Shown here: one piece after another, positions 46,529 to 55,947 of the stretch
Layout: the number at the start of each line of letters is the position of its first letter
Position numbering within the stretch: position 1 is the first letter of the stretch
Assembly: GCF_001870435.1 (NCBI RefSeq)
Contig: NZ_MDDR01000005.1
Span: 124,001 to 188,000, forward strand
Direction of reading: 5' to 3'
Length of the DNA: 64,000 nt
From: Pseudomonas costantinii
GTDB lineage: Bacteria > Pseudomonadota > Gammaproteobacteria > Pseudomonadales > Pseudomonadaceae
The notes under the pieces: generated by a model
Databases searched by the model: none
Told to the model about the DNA's origin: nothing
Seen by the model: only the letters and a program-made list of their open reading frames with translations
Made by a program: the position numbers and the translations under genes

Positions 46529-47121
46529 TACAAGACGCCCTTGGTCGATGGCATTTGCCCGGCCATGCGGTCATCAAGCTCCACGGCCATGCGCAGCGCG
46601 CGGCCGAAAGCCTTGAACACGGTCTCGATCTGGTGGTGGGTGTTGGTGCCGCGCAGGTTGTCGATGTGCAGACTGACGAGTGCGTGGTTAACAAAGCCCT
46701 GGAAGAATTCCTGGAACAGGTCGACGTCGAAGCCGCCCACGGTGGCGCGGGTGTAGGGCACGTGCATCTGCAAGCCAGGGCGGCCGGAGAAGTCGATAAC
46801 TACACGCGACAGTGCCTCGTCCAGCGGGACATAGGCGTGGCCGTAGCGACGGATGCCTTTTTTGTCGCCGATGGCCTTGGCAAAAGCCTGGCCGAGGGTG
46901 ATGCCTACGTCTTCCACCGTGTGGTGGTCGTCGATATGCAGGTCGCCCTTGCTGACGATATCCAGGTCGATCAGCCCGTGACGGGCGATCTGGTCCAGCA
47001 TGTGCTCAAGAAAAGGTACACCGATATCAAATCGGGCCTTTCCGGTGCCATCCAGGTTGATCGAGGCTTTGATCTGGGTTTCCAGAGTGTCGCGCTCGAC
47101 GGACGCCTTACGTTCGGCCAT
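46528..47121 (-). CDS. hisB: Imidazoleglycerol-phosphate dehydratase HisB
   Basis: Dehydrates imidazole glycerol phosphate. The 197-residue monofunctional enzyme has the metal-binding [13 protein letters not shown] and [16 protein letters not shown], repeated in the second half as [21 protein letters not shown]. The ATG at 47121 gives the family start [12 protein letters not shown]; a GTG one codon earlier is possible but unneeded. It heads the his group on the minus strand. There is no phosphatase domain, as is usual in pseudomonads. Confidence 0.97.
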   Translation of the reverse strand: MAERKASVERDTLETQIKASINLDGTGKARFDIGVPFLEHMLDQIARHGLIDLDIVSKGDLHIDDHHTVEDVGITLGQAFAKAIGDKKGIRRYGHAYVPLDEALSRVVIDFSGRPGLQMHVPYTRATVGGFDVDLFQEFFQGFVNHALVSLHIDNLRGTNTHHQIETVFKAFGRALRMAVELDDRMAGQMPSTKGVL

Positions 47122-47244
47122 CACCAGCTCCGCAAAATCATTGGGCGAAAAAGGCAGCCATTATAGGGGCGCGGGCGCTAAACAGAAACATCGGAGGGGA
47201 TAAGACTGACGAGTTGATTCAGGCGCCCCAGCATGGTGCACAAA

Positions 47245-47380
47245 GATCGCTCCCACGCTCTGCGTGGGAGTGCCACCAGGGACGCTCTGCGTCCCAGTCA
47301 CATCGCAAGGTTCAAGCCTAGCGCAAGGGTGACGCAGAGCGTCACGGGAGGCATTCCCACGCAGGAGCGTGGGAACGATC
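47245..47380. repeat. Palindromic intergenic repeat, family A copy 6 (long form, diverged)
   Basis: Arms GATCGCTCCCACGCTCTGCG at the left and GCAGGAGCGTGGGAACGATC at the right. The left arm has one substitution and the right arm has an extra G compared with the others. Inner GGGACGCTCTGCGTCCC and GTGACGCAGAGCGTCAC are intact. It lies just after the OFA transporter stop and upstream of hisB. Confidence 0.87.
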
Positions 47381-47389
47381 AGTACGGAG

Positions 47390-49051
47390 TTAGTGGAACA
47401 GCACTGCCGTCTTCTGCAGGGTCACCCACACACCCCACGCCAACGGAATACCCACCACCAGCCAGGCTGCGACCGCCAACGGCACGCTACCGGACGCTGC
47501 TTTCCACTCCAGAGAAGTGGAGGCATCAGCGCCTTTGTCATGGCCCAGCGCTTGTTCAGCGGCCAATTCTGCGTCGGTCATGAAGTACTTGTCGGCCACC
47601 GGGCGAACCAGCAGGTTGCAGATGAAACCCAGTACCAGCAGGCCTGCGAGGATGTACAAGGTGATGTCGTAAGCCGCAGCGCGTTCAACGCCGATGCTCA
47701 GCTGATACTCACGCAAGTAGTTCACCAACACCGGGCCCAATACGCCCGCCGCCGCCCATGCGGTCAGCAGGCGACCATGGATCGCGCCAACCATCTGGGT
47801 GCCGAACAGGTCGGCCAGGTAAGCCGGAACGGTCGCAAAACCACCGCCGTACATCGACAGGATGATGCAGAACGCCGCCACGAACAGCGCCACGTTGCCC
47901 AGGTGCCCCAGGTTCGGGATCAGCGCATACAAGGCAAAGCCCAGCGCGAAGAACACAAAGTAAGTGTTTTTACGACCCAGGTAATCGGAAAACGACGCCC
48001 AGAAGAACCGGCCACCGATGTTGAACAAGCTCAACAAGCCGGTGAAGCCTGCGGCGATGGCCGCAATGGAGGCCAGTTGACCGGCATCCAGTTGGCCAAA
48101 CGTCAGGCCATTACCCAGCAACTTGCCACCGAACACTTCCTGCAGCAGCGGCGAAGCCATGCCGAGGATGCCGATACCGGCGGAGACGTTCAGGCACAAC
48201 ACCAGCCATACCAGGCGGAATTGCGGGGTTTTCCAGGCCACGTTCACGTGGACATGACGATGGGTGATCATCGCGTTGCTGGCTTTTTTCGCCGGGGCGG
48301 TCCAGCCCTCAGGCTTCCAGCCGGTCGGCGGAACGCGGTACGACAGTGCACCACCGATCATGAACACGAAGTAGATCACGGCCATGACCGCGAAACTCTG
48401 CCACACGCCCACGCTGGTCGGCGAGGCGAAATGCCCCATCAGCGCTGCAGCCAGGGGAGCACCCACCATCGCGCCGCCACCGAAGCCCATGATCGCCATG
48501 CCGGTAGCCATGCCACGCTTGTCCGGGAACCACTTGATCAGGGTCGACACGGGCGAGATATAGCCCAGGCCCAGGCCAATACCGCCAATGACGCCGGAGC
48601 CGATCCACATCAGCCAAATCTGGTGGGTATAGATACCCAACGCCGAGATCAGTAGGCCGCCGCACCAGCACAACGCCGATACAACGCCAGCCTTACGTGG
48701 CCCGGCATGTTCCAGCCAGCCACCCCAGATCGCTGCCGAGCAGCCCAGGAAAATGAAGAACAGGGTGTAGATCCAGCCCAGCATGGAGATGGGCCAGTCG
48801 CATTGGGACGAGAAGATTTGCGCGATGAAGCTCATGTCCGGCGCGCAGGCGACCGGTGACGTGATACCCAACGCTTTGGACAGCGGCAGCCAAAACACCG
48901 AGAAACCGTAGGCCATGCCGATGCACAGGTGGATGGCCAGGGCGGCCGGTGGAACCAGCCAGCGGTTGAACCCCGGCTTGGCGATGATGCGCTCCTTGGA
49001 CAGGAACGCAGGCTGTGCGGCGCTAATACCTGCCGCAGTGCTAGTGCTCAT
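47390..49051 (-). CDS. OFA-family MFS transporter (oxalate/formate antiporter type)
   Basis: A 553-residue major facilitator protein with twelve predicted membrane segments. It contains CIGMAYGFSVFWLPL in the first helix and KWFPDKRGMATGMAIMGFGGGAM, the cytoplasmic loop and helix motif of the oxalate/formate antiporter subgroup, and GRFFWASFSDYLGRKNTYF in the second half. It is longer than the usual 400-450 residues because of an extended periplasmic first loop and a C-terminal tail. The substrate cannot be read from the sequence. It stands alone. Confidence 0.86.
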   Translation of the reverse strand: MSTSTAAGISAAQPAFLSKERIIAKPGFNRWLVPPAALAIHLCIGMAYGFSVFWLPLSKALGITSPVACAPDMSFIAQIFSSQCDWPISMLGWIYTLFFIFLGCSAAIWGGWLEHAGPRKAGVVSALCWCGGLLISALGIYTHQIWLMWIGSGVIGGIGLGLGYISPVSTLIKWFPDKRGMATGMAIMGFGGGAMVGAPLAAALMGHFASPTSVGVWQSFAVMAVIYFVFMIGGALSYRVPPTGWKPEGWTAPAKKASNAMITHRHVHVNVAWKTPQFRLVWLVLCLNVSAGIGILGMASPLLQEVFGGKLLGNGLTFGQLDAGQLASIAAIAAGFTGLLSLFNIGGRFFWASFSDYLGRKNTYFVFFALGFALYALIPNLGHLGNVALFVAAFCIILSMYGGGFATVPAYLADLFGTQMVGAIHGRLLTAWAAAGVLGPVLVNYLREYQLSIGVERAAAYDITLYILAGLLVLGFICNLLVRPVADKYFMTDAELAAEQALGHDKGADASTSLEWKAASGSVPLAVAAWLVVGIPLAWGVWVTLQKTAVLFH

Positions 49052-49376
49052 TGGTGTTTCCCCCAGTTATTAGTATGTGTCCGTCAGGCGCTCTCTCCCT
49101 CGGCCTTGCACGCAAAGCGTTGGCCGTTGTTGTTGAGTAAAGCTCCTTTAAACGCGACGTTGTGTCGCAGACGACAGACGAACGTGCGCAGATTAGCACC
49201 AGTGGATGACAGAAAAACCAAACTGATATCACCTTTTTCGCGCAATCTGGTTTGTTTGACGCCAAAATCCCGTTTTGCCGCGGCTAGATACAATGTAACG
49301 ATGCGTGAACTGACGTAAGCCGTCGGGCGTTATACTCTGCGGCTAATTTTTGAAATCGACATACAAGGACTCGCCC
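49052..49376. other. Divergent intergenic region, no gene seen
   Basis: The 325 bases between the OFA transporter and asmA hold no credible reading frame. A TATACT at 49331-49336 is a possible -10 element for asmA, without a convincing -35 at normal spacing. CAAGGA at 49365 is the asmA ribosome site. Confidence 0.5.
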
Positions 49377-51587
49377 ATGAAAGCGTTCGGCAAAATCCTG
49401 GGTCTGGTACTTCTCGGGCTGTTGCTGATCATTGTGGCCCTGGGCTTTGCCCTGACCCACCTCTTCGATCCCAACGATTACAAAGACGAGATCCGCCAGA
49501 TTGCCCGCGACAAGGCCCACATCGAGCTGACGCTCAATGGCGATATCGGCTGGAGCCTGTTCCCCTGGCTTGGCCTGGAATTGCACGAAGCCAGCGTGGC
49601 GACCCTGACCAATCCGACCAAGCCCTTCGCCGACCTGCAGATGCTCGGCCTGTCGGTGCGTGTTTTGCCGCTGCTGCGCCGTGAAGTACAGATGAGCGAC
49701 GTACGTGTAGAAGGCCTGAACCTGCGCCTGAACCGCGACAAGCAAGGTCACGGTGACTGGGAAGACATCGGCAAGATCGCCCCCGTGGCGAGCGTCGATG
49801 CCCCCGCCCCGGTGGAGCAGCCTGCCGCCGAGGAGCCTGAAAAGCCGCCAAAGCCGATCCGCCTGGACATCGACAGCCTGACCATCAACAACGCCCGCGT
49901 CGAATACAACGATGAGCAGACCGGCAAGCAGTTCAGTGCCGAAAGCATCCAACTGAGCGCCGGCGCAGTACACGAAGGCGCCAGCATTCCGCTGAAACTC
50001 ACCGCATTCTTCGGCAGCAACCAGCCGCTGATGCGCGTCAAGGCCGAGCTCAACGGCAACCTGCGCATCCAGCGCGCCCTCAAGCGCTATCAGTTCGAAG
50101 ACATGAAGCTCAGTGGCGAAGTCACTGGCGAGCCACTGCAAGACAAGACCGTGAGCTTTTCCACACAAGGTCAACTGCTGGTGGACCTGGCGGCCAACAT
50201 CGCCGAATGGACCAACCTGAAACTCTCCGCCAACCAACTGCGTGCGTTGGGCGAGCTGAAGGTCAACGACCTGAACAAAACCCCGCAAATCAGCGGCGCC
50301 TTGTCCATCGCCCAGTTTGACCTGGCCAAGTTTCTCGACAGCGTCGGCCACCCGCTGCCGGCCATGGCCGAGGGCAGCCTGAGCAAGGTCGAGTTGGTCA
50401 GCCGACTCAAGGGCACGCCCACCAGCGTTGCTCTGGAAGACCTGAACCTGAAGCTTGATGGCAGCACCTTCACCGGTCGCGTCGCGGTGGATGATTTCGC
50501 CAAGCAATCCCTGCGCGTACAGCTCAAAGGCGACACTTTCAACGCCGACAATTACCTGCCGGCCAAGTCCGAATCCGCCAAAGGTGCAGCCGCTGCCCGC
50601 CAGGCCGAAGTACAGAACAGCGAAATGGGTGCCATGGCCGCCGGTGGCACTACACCGCTGCCGGACGCCCCCACCAAAGGCGCGTGGAGCACCGACAAAC
50701 TGCTGCCATTGACCCGCCTGCGCACGCTCGATATAGACGCCGACCTGGCCTTTGGCCAACTGACCCTGAGCAAGCTGCCGATCCAGAATGCTGCACTGAA
50801 AGCATCCGGCATCGACGGCCAGCTCAAGCTCGACACCCTGAGTGGCGGTCTCTACAACGGTACGTTCCAGGCCAACGGCACGCTCGATGTACGCCAGGAC
50901 ATCCCGGTGCTAGCGCTGCAAAGCCACATCAAGCAAGTGCCGGTTGAACGCATCCTGCAAGCCCAGGGGCAAAACCCGCCGGTGAAAGGCCAGATCACTC
51001 TGGACAGCAACCTCAGCGGCCGTGGCAACAGCCAAAAAGCGCTGATCGACAGCCTCAATGGCACGGCGAGCTTCGTGATCAACAACGGCATGTTGCTCAA
51101 CGCCAACCTTGAACAACAACTGTGTACCGGCATCGCCCTGCTCAACCGCAAAACCCTGAGCAGCACGCCGCAAGGCAAAGACACGCCATTCCAGGAACTG
51201 CGCGGCAACCTGACTTTCCGTAACGGCGTGGCCAGCAACCCTGACCTGAAAGTGCGCATTCCGGGCCTGACGGTCAACGGCAATGGTGACGTCGACCTGC
51301 GCGTGCTGGGCATGGATTATCGCGTCGGCATCATCGTCGAAGGCGACCAACGCGATGTGCCGGACCCGGCCTGCCAAGTCGGCTCCAACTTCCAGGGCAT
51401 CGAAGTGCCGCTGCGCTGCCGTGGCCCGCTGGAGCTGGGCGCCAAGGCCTGCCGCCTGGACAAGGACGGCTTGACCCAGGTCGCAATCAAGGCGGCCGGC
51501 AACAAGCTCAGCGAGAAACTTGAAGAGAAGCTCGACAAGGTCAACCCGCAGCTCAAAGACGCTCTGAAAGGCCTGTTTAAACGATGA
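49377..51587 (+). CDS. asmA: AsmA family protein
   Basis: A 736-residue inner-membrane-anchored periplasmic protein. An N-terminal membrane helix (ILGLVLLGLLLIIVALGFALTHLF) is followed by the AsmA N-terminal domain (INGDIGW-type NGDIGWSLFPWLGLEL) and a C-terminal AsmA-2 region (NGTASFVINNGMLLNANLEQQL ... GNGDVDLRVLGMDYRVGI). AsmA-like proteins are thought to bridge the periplasm for phospholipid transport. A Pro/Glu-rich linker lies at about 143-162. It overlaps mutY by four bases. Confidence 0.92.
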   Translation: MKAFGKILGLVLLGLLLIIVALGFALTHLFDPNDYKDEIRQIARDKAHIELTLNGDIGWSLFPWLGLELHEASVATLTNPTKPFADLQMLGLSVRVLPLLRREVQMSDVRVEGLNLRLNRDKQGHGDWEDIGKIAPVASVDAPAPVEQPAAEEPEKPPKPIRLDIDSLTINNARVEYNDEQTGKQFSAESIQLSAGAVHEGASIPLKLTAFFGSNQPLMRVKAELNGNLRIQRALKRYQFEDMKLSGEVTGEPLQDKTVSFSTQGQLLVDLAANIAEWTNLKLSANQLRALGELKVNDLNKTPQISGALSIAQFDLAKFLDSVGHPLPAMAEGSLSKVELVSRLKGTPTSVALEDLNLKLDGSTFTGRVAVDDFAKQSLRVQLKGDTFNADNYLPAKSESAKGAAAARQAEVQNSEMGAMAAGGTTPLPDAPTKGAWSTDKLLPLTRLRTLDIDADLAFGQLTLSKLPIQNAALKASGIDGQLKLDTLSGGLYNGTFQANGTLDVRQDIPVLALQSHIKQVPVERILQAQGQNPPVKGQITLDSNLSGRGNSQKALIDSLNGTASFVINNGMLLNANLEQQLCTGIALLNRKTLSSTPQGKDTPFQELRGNLTFRNGVASNPDLKVRIPGLTVNGNGDVDLRVLGMDYRVGIIVEGDQRDVPDPACQVGSNFQGIEVPLRCRGPLELGAKACRLDKDGLTQVAIKAAGNKLSEKLEEKLDKVNPQLKDALKGLFKR

Positions 51588-52651
51588 GAAACGAGCAGTT
51601 TTCACAGGCGGTGCTGGACTGGTACGACCGCCACGGTCGCCATGACCTGCCCTGGCAACAGGGCATCACGCCTTACCGGGTGTGGGTCTCGGAGATCATG
51701 CTGCAACAGACCCAGGTCAGCACCGTGCTCAATTACTTCGACCGTTTCATGGCCTCCCTGCCAACGGTCGAAGCCCTGGCCGCCGCGCCGGAAGACGAAG
51801 TGCTGCACCTGTGGACGGGCCTGGGTTACTACACCCGCGCGCGCAACCTGCAGAAAACCGCCAAGATTGTCGTCGCCGAATACGCTGGCGAGTTTCCCAG
51901 GGATGTCGAAAAACTCACCGAGCTGCCCGGCATTGGCCTTTCCACCGCCGGTGCGATTGCCAGCCTGAGCATGGGCCTGCGTGCGCCGATCCTCGATGGC
52001 AACGTCAAGCGCGTGCTGGCACGCTTTACGGCGCAAGAGGGTTACCCGGGCGAACCCAAGGTCGCCAAGCAGCTGTGGGCCACTGCAGAGCGCTTTACGC
52101 CTCACGACCGCGTCAACGCCTACACCCAGGCGATGATGGACATGGGCGCCACGCTCTGCACGCGCAGCAAGCCCAGCTGCCTGCTGTGCCCACTGGAAAA
52201 AGGCTGCGAAGCCCATATGCTCGGCCTGGAGACGCGCTACCCGATCCCCAAGCCGCGTAAAACCATCCCGCAGAAGCGCACGCTGATGCCGCTGCTGGCC
52301 AATGCAGAGGGCGAAATTCTGCTTTATCGCCGCCCTTCTACGGGCCTGTGGGGCGGTTTGTGGAGCCTGCCGGAACTGGACGACCTGCAAGACCTGGAAC
52401 ACTTGGCCGACCAGCACGCGCTGGAACTGGGCAAGCACCAGGAACTGCCTGGGCTGATCCACACCTTCAGCCACTTCCAACTGGCTATCGAACCCTGGCT
52501 GGTGCACGTCGAGGAATCCGCCCATCACGTGGCCGAGGCCGACTGGCTCTGGTATAACCTCGCCACCCCGCCGCGCCTGGGCCTTGCCGCCCCGGTGAAA
52601 AAACTGCTGAAGCGCGCGGCCGATGTATTGAACGCAGGAGTTTTGTCATGA
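51584..52651 (+). CDS. mutY: A/G-specific adenine DNA glycosylase MutY
   Basis: Removes adenine mispaired with 8-oxoguanine. The 355-residue protein has [17 protein letters not shown] with the catalytic glutamate region ([11 protein letters not shown]), the helix-hairpin-helix [14 protein letters not shown] with the following [12 protein letters not shown] aspartate, and four cysteines of the 4Fe-4S loop in [19 protein letters not shown]-terminal NUDIX-like domain recognises 8-oxoG. It overlaps asmA and yggX by four bases each, so the three are coupled. Confidence 0.97.
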   Translation: MRNEQFSQAVLDWYDRHGRHDLPWQQGITPYRVWVSEIMLQQTQVSTVLNYFDRFMASLPTVEALAAAPEDEVLHLWTGLGYYTRARNLQKTAKIVVAEYAGEFPRDVEKLTELPGIGLSTAGAIASLSMGLRAPILDGNVKRVLARFTAQEGYPGEPKVAKQLWATAERFTPHDRVNAYTQAMMDMGATLCTRSKPSCLLCPLEKGCEAHMLGLETRYPIPKPRKTIPQKRTLMPLLANAEGEILLYRRPSTGLWGGLWSLPELDDLQDLEHLADQHALELGKHQELPGLIHTFSHFQLAIEPWLVHVEESAHHVAEADWLWYNLATPPRLGLAAPVKKLLKRAADVLNAGVLS

Positions 52652-52920
52652 CCCGCACCATCATGTGCCGCAAATACCACGAAGAATTACCCGCCCTGGA
52701 GCGTGCCCCGTTCCCGGGTGCCAAGGGCCAGGACATTTTCGATCACGTCTCCGCCAAGGCCTGGGCCGACTGGCAAAAACACCAGACCCTGCTGATCAAC
52801 GAAAAGCGCCTGAACATGATGAACGCCGAAGACCGTAAATATCTTCAAGGCGAGATGGACAAGTTCTTTTCCGGCGAGGATTACGCCAAGGCTGACGGCT
52901 ACGTGCCGCCTGCTCAATAA
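52648..52920 (+). CDS. yggX: Fe(2+)-trafficking protein YggX
   Basis: A 90-residue protein that protects iron-sulfur clusters from oxidation. It has the family start [21 protein letters not shown] with its single cysteine, [19 protein letters not shown] and [11 protein letters not shown]. Its coupling to mutY is widely conserved in gammaproteobacteria and joins two oxidative damage functions, one of them an Fe-S enzyme. Confidence 0.96.
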   Translation: MTRTIMCRKYHEELPALERAPFPGAKGQDIFDHVSAKAWADWQKHQTLLINEKRLNMMNAEDRKYLQGEMDKFFSGEDYAKADGYVPPAQ

Positions 52921-52984
52921 TTGATCAAAATCCGGGGTCGGCACGTAAGCGACGGTAATAATTAAATATTTTTTGAAAACTTGC

Positions 52985-53013
52985 TTGACGACCCCCCGAA
53001 AAACCCGTTTAAT
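52985..53013 (+). promoter_or_regulatory. Sigma-70 promoter of tRNA-Phe
   Basis: TTGACG and TTTAAT are separated by 17 bases. The GC-rich GCGCCCC after the -10 box is a discriminator typical of stringently controlled stable RNA genes. Transcription would start just before the tRNA, near 53020. Confidence 0.75.
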
Positions 53014-53023
53014 GCGCCCCGTT

Positions 53024-53099
53024 GCCCAGATAGCTCAGTCGGTAGAGCAGGGGATTGAAAATCCCCGTGTCGGCGGTTCGATTCCGTCTCTGGGCACCA
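53024..53099 (+). tRNA. tRNA-Phe (anticodon GAA)
   Basis: A 76-base cloverleaf. The acceptor arms are GCCCAGA and TCTGGGC with encoded ACCA, the D arm is in TAGCTCAGTCGGTAGAGCA, the anticodon stem GGGGA/TCCCC encloses loop TTGAAAA with anticodon GAA at 53057-53059, and the T loop is GGTTCGATTCC. CCA is encoded. Confidence 0.97.
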
Positions 53100-53140
53100 C
53101 TAATTAGTTTCAGGTGGTGCAAATGTCATCTGAAACACAC

Positions 53141-53167
53141 AAAAAACCCGCCTAGTGCGGGTTTTTT
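53141..53167 (+). terminator. Rho-independent terminator after tRNA-Phe
   Basis: AAAAAACCCGC and GCGGGTTTTTT form the stem around CTAGT. An additional inverted repeat GTTTCAG/CTGAAAC lies between the tRNA and this terminator and may assist 3' processing. It could also end the convergent methyltransferase transcript. Confidence 0.9.
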
Positions 53168-53202
53168 GTTGCCTGCGATTTGTCCTGCCGAGCAGGGGAA
53201 AC

Positions 53203-54027
53203 TCACGAGCCCTTGATCGCTTGCAGGGTATAGCTCAGCGGCAACCGCCACGGCGCCTCATTCAGTCGCCACTCACCGTGACTGTCGCAGCTCATCTGAC
53301 CCGGCAACGCCTCCCAAGGCACGCTCTGGTGCTCAGTCAGCCCAGTTATCTGCAGGCCGTGCTTGAGCAGCGCGCTGATGATTTCCCCCAACCCATGGTT
53401 CCATTGGTGAGTCACCGACGCCGTCAGCGTTTTATCGGTTTGCACATAGGTGTTCGCGTCATCCCACACCAGCGGTTCTTCTCGCTCGAAATACGGCAGC
53501 GTGAGGGACAAAAGGTCATCACGACGTTCGTCGACCGCCCACATCACCGGATGGCCTTCGCGAATGAACAACCGGCCGCCCGGCTTGAGCAGCTCACTGA
53601 CGTTGCGAGCCCAGTCGTCAATGCTGGGTATCCAGCACAGTGCGCCGATGCCGGTGTACACAAAGTCAAAGCTACCGGCCGGCAGCACCGTCGAGGCGCT
53701 ATAAACGTCCGACTCGACGAAGTCGATGTGCGCGCCGGCGCGCTCTGCCAGCGCACGCGCCTCGGCCAATGCCGCCGCAGAGAAGTCGAGCCCGCTCATC
53801 TGCGCGCCCAACCGGGAGAGCGACAAGGTATCGGTGCCAATGTGGCATTGCAGGTGAACACCGCGCAGGCCGGCAATACTTCCCAGCAGCGGCAGGTCAA
53901 AACGCACGACTTCGGAGAGGAAGCCTGGGTCTTCGACGAAGGCTTGAAAGGCATAGTCGGGCGACTCGGCGTGCAGCGCAGCGCGCTCATCCCAATTGGC
54001 CCGGTTCAGGTGCAGATAGTTGGTCAT
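53203..54027 (-). CDS. Class I SAM-dependent methyltransferase
   Basis: A 274-residue Rossmann-fold methyltransferase. The SAM site starts with GVHLQCHIGTDTLSLSRLGA (motif I, with GxxT in place of GxG), followed by SGLDFSAAALAEA, DFVYTGIGALCWI and LLKPGGRLFIREGHP. The ATG at 54027 gives the family start MTNYLHLNRANWDERA. The substrate is unknown. It stands alone between the tRNA terminator and a glycosyltransferase gene. Confidence 0.86.
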   Translation of the reverse strand: MTNYLHLNRANWDERAALHAESPDYAFQAFVEDPGFLSEVVRFDLPLLGSIAGLRGVHLQCHIGTDTLSLSRLGAQMSGLDFSAAALAEARALAERAGAHIDFVESDVYSASTVLPAGSFDFVYTGIGALCWIPSIDDWARNVSELLKPGGRLFIREGHPVMWAVDERRDDLLSLTLPYFEREEPLVWDDANTYVQTDKTLTASVTHQWNHGLGEIISALLKHGLQITGLTEHQSVPWEALPGQMSCDSHGEWRLNEAPWRLPLSYTLQAIKGS

Positions 54028-54219
54028 GTGAGTTCCCGGATTCAGGTTTGTGTCTAAACGACGCCGGGATTCTGGGACAGAGTTACGCTGCGAAAATAGG
54101 GGAGATTTGTAAGCACAGCGACTAAGGCGAAAGCATGGAGCCAGCGTCCCGTTGCGCGACAACGGGACTATTTACCCAAAGGCCTAGCCCTAACCGCCAT
54201 GATGAGTACGGCGACTGAC

Positions 54220-55860
54220 TCACTGCACCTGGAAAACCAACAGCGGATTGTCATTCAGTCGCCCATTGAATACCGGCGCAAGATGTTCCAGCGGCGTACC
54301 GCGCAGCAGCTCGGTTTCTTTGCGCGCCACAATGACCCAGGCCGGACGAGGTAATGTCTGCAACCGCTCTAACTGATTGCCACCAATAAACAGCGGCTGC
54401 TCGTCGTGATCCAGGTTCATGATGTAGCGAATCGCCCAGGTGTCTTTGTTGAGGTTGAGGAACACCAGCGTCCCCGGGTTCCCGGCCCGCAGTTTTTCTA
54501 CCGCACCCACAAAGCTGCGGGTGTCGAATTGCAGGTCCTTGGACGGCTCAACCGCCTTGACCAGCACCAGCCACTGGGTGGCCAGGGCGATCAAACTGAG
54601 TATCACCAGGCGCTGCGCCACACGGCCCTGTAAACGCTGCCAGACAAGGATGGCAGCCAACTGCAAAACAATCAGCACGCCCACCAATACCGGCACGGAA
54701 ACGTCAGGCCAGTAACCGTGCTTGTTCCACAAATAGCGGCAAACAAACACCGCGAGGATCGCCAGAGCCGGTAACAGCGCCACCAGCCACTCATAACCGC
54801 GGCGTACGCTAAGCAGCCAGCCTTGAGCCTGAAGCAGGCCATACGCAGCCACAGCGGCAAACATGGGCACCATGGGCACAATGTAATAGGCCCGCTTGAA
54901 GTGCGGGACCGACAACCCCAACAGAATCATCAGGCCACAGGCGCCCAGGCGCAGCATTAGCTGTACGTCGGCATCCGCATGACGCAGCGACCATTTGTGA
55001 CGCAGGGCAATCAGCGTCGCCAGCGCCAGGGGTACCACCGGGAAATAGCGGTACAGGCTCAGCTTGAAGTAGAAGTAAAACGGCTCGCCGGTTTCGTCGA
55101 GGCGACCGGCCACCTGCATCCTGAGCACGTCATCGGCAAAGCTGTCACCCCCGCTGAACCGGGCCAGCTTCAACAGTACCCACCAGCAACCGGCGAGCAG
55201 GATCAGGCCGATAACACCGTGGGCAATCACCTTTTTCAGCAGGAAAATCCTGTCTTCCCGAGTACCGGCCGGGCTTAGCGCCCAATACACACAGGCAACC
55301 CCACAGACCTCGATCAACCCCAGCGGCCCACGAATAGCGAACGCCACCACAAACAAGGGGAAGACCGCATACTGCCGGAGCTTCGAGCCGGTGCGCTCAC
55401 CGGTATGCAGTAGGTAGAAACACCCCAGGCACAGCAAGGAAACCATTTGATCCAGGCATACCGAGCGCGACTTTTCCAACAACTGAGCAGTCAATGCGGT
55501 AAGCAATACCGTCAGCAGCGCCCATGCTCGGCCGGAAGGCACCAGCAAGCGGTAGATCAGCGCCATCACCCCAGCAGAAGCCAAGGCGGTGGGCATGATG
55601 TTGGCCAAGACGTTGGGCGCTCCGAACAAGCGGGCGAAGAGAAAACTGAAATAGGTCGCGGTACCCGGGTAATCCGGATAAGGCTCGCCATAGGTGCTAG
55701 GAAAGAGACTCGCGCCGTGACGAAACATCTCTTGCATGAACACGGCCCAGCGGCCGTCAAAGCCCTGCGGGGCCTGATCCCAGATCCCCAGGGTAAACAG
55801 CAGCAAGGCAATCAGAAAAATACCCAGCGATTCCATTCGAAAGCGATTGTGTTGATCCAT
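54220..55860 (-). CDS. ArnT-like membrane glycosyltransferase
   Basis: A 546-residue polytopic protein of the dolichyl-phosphate-mannose/ArnT (GT-C) type. It has about twelve membrane helices and an early periplasmic loop with DGRWAVFMQEMFRHG and EPYPDYPGTATYF, the region that holds the catalytic acidic residue in ArnT. Such enzymes transfer sugars from a polyprenyl phosphate to a lipid or protein in the periplasm. No arn genes adjoin it, so lipid A modification cannot be assumed. The ATG at 55860 gives MDQHNRFRMESLG. Confidence 0.8.
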   Translation of the reverse strand: MDQHNRFRMESLGIFLIALLLFTLGIWDQAPQGFDGRWAVFMQEMFRHGASLFPSTYGEPYPDYPGTATYFSFLFARLFGAPNVLANIMPTALASAGVMALIYRLLVPSGRAWALLTVLLTALTAQLLEKSRSVCLDQMVSLLCLGCFYLLHTGERTGSKLRQYAVFPLFVVAFAIRGPLGLIEVCGVACVYWALSPAGTREDRIFLLKKVIAHGVIGLILLAGCWWVLLKLARFSGGDSFADDVLRMQVAGRLDETGEPFYFYFKLSLYRYFPVVPLALATLIALRHKWSLRHADADVQLMLRLGACGLMILLGLSVPHFKRAYYIVPMVPMFAAVAAYGLLQAQGWLLSVRRGYEWLVALLPALAILAVFVCRYLWNKHGYWPDVSVPVLVGVLIVLQLAAILVWQRLQGRVAQRLVILSLIALATQWLVLVKAVEPSKDLQFDTRSFVGAVEKLRAGNPGTLVFLNLNKDTWAIRYIMNLDHDEQPLFIGGNQLERLQTLPRPAWVIVARKETELLRGTPLEHLAPVFNGRLNDNPLLVFQVQ

Positions 55861-55947
55861 TGTTAAGCCTGTCAGGTGAAATGAGCCGCGCCATGTTGCC
55901 CGCCCCATCCCTGAATAGCGCCTGAACGAAGTCAAACATTCATCGCC

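Noticed and set aside
53024..53170. Integration site at tRNA-Phe
   Set aside because: No integrase gene or repeated tRNA 3' end was seen within the window, and the flanking genes are ordinary chromosomal genes.
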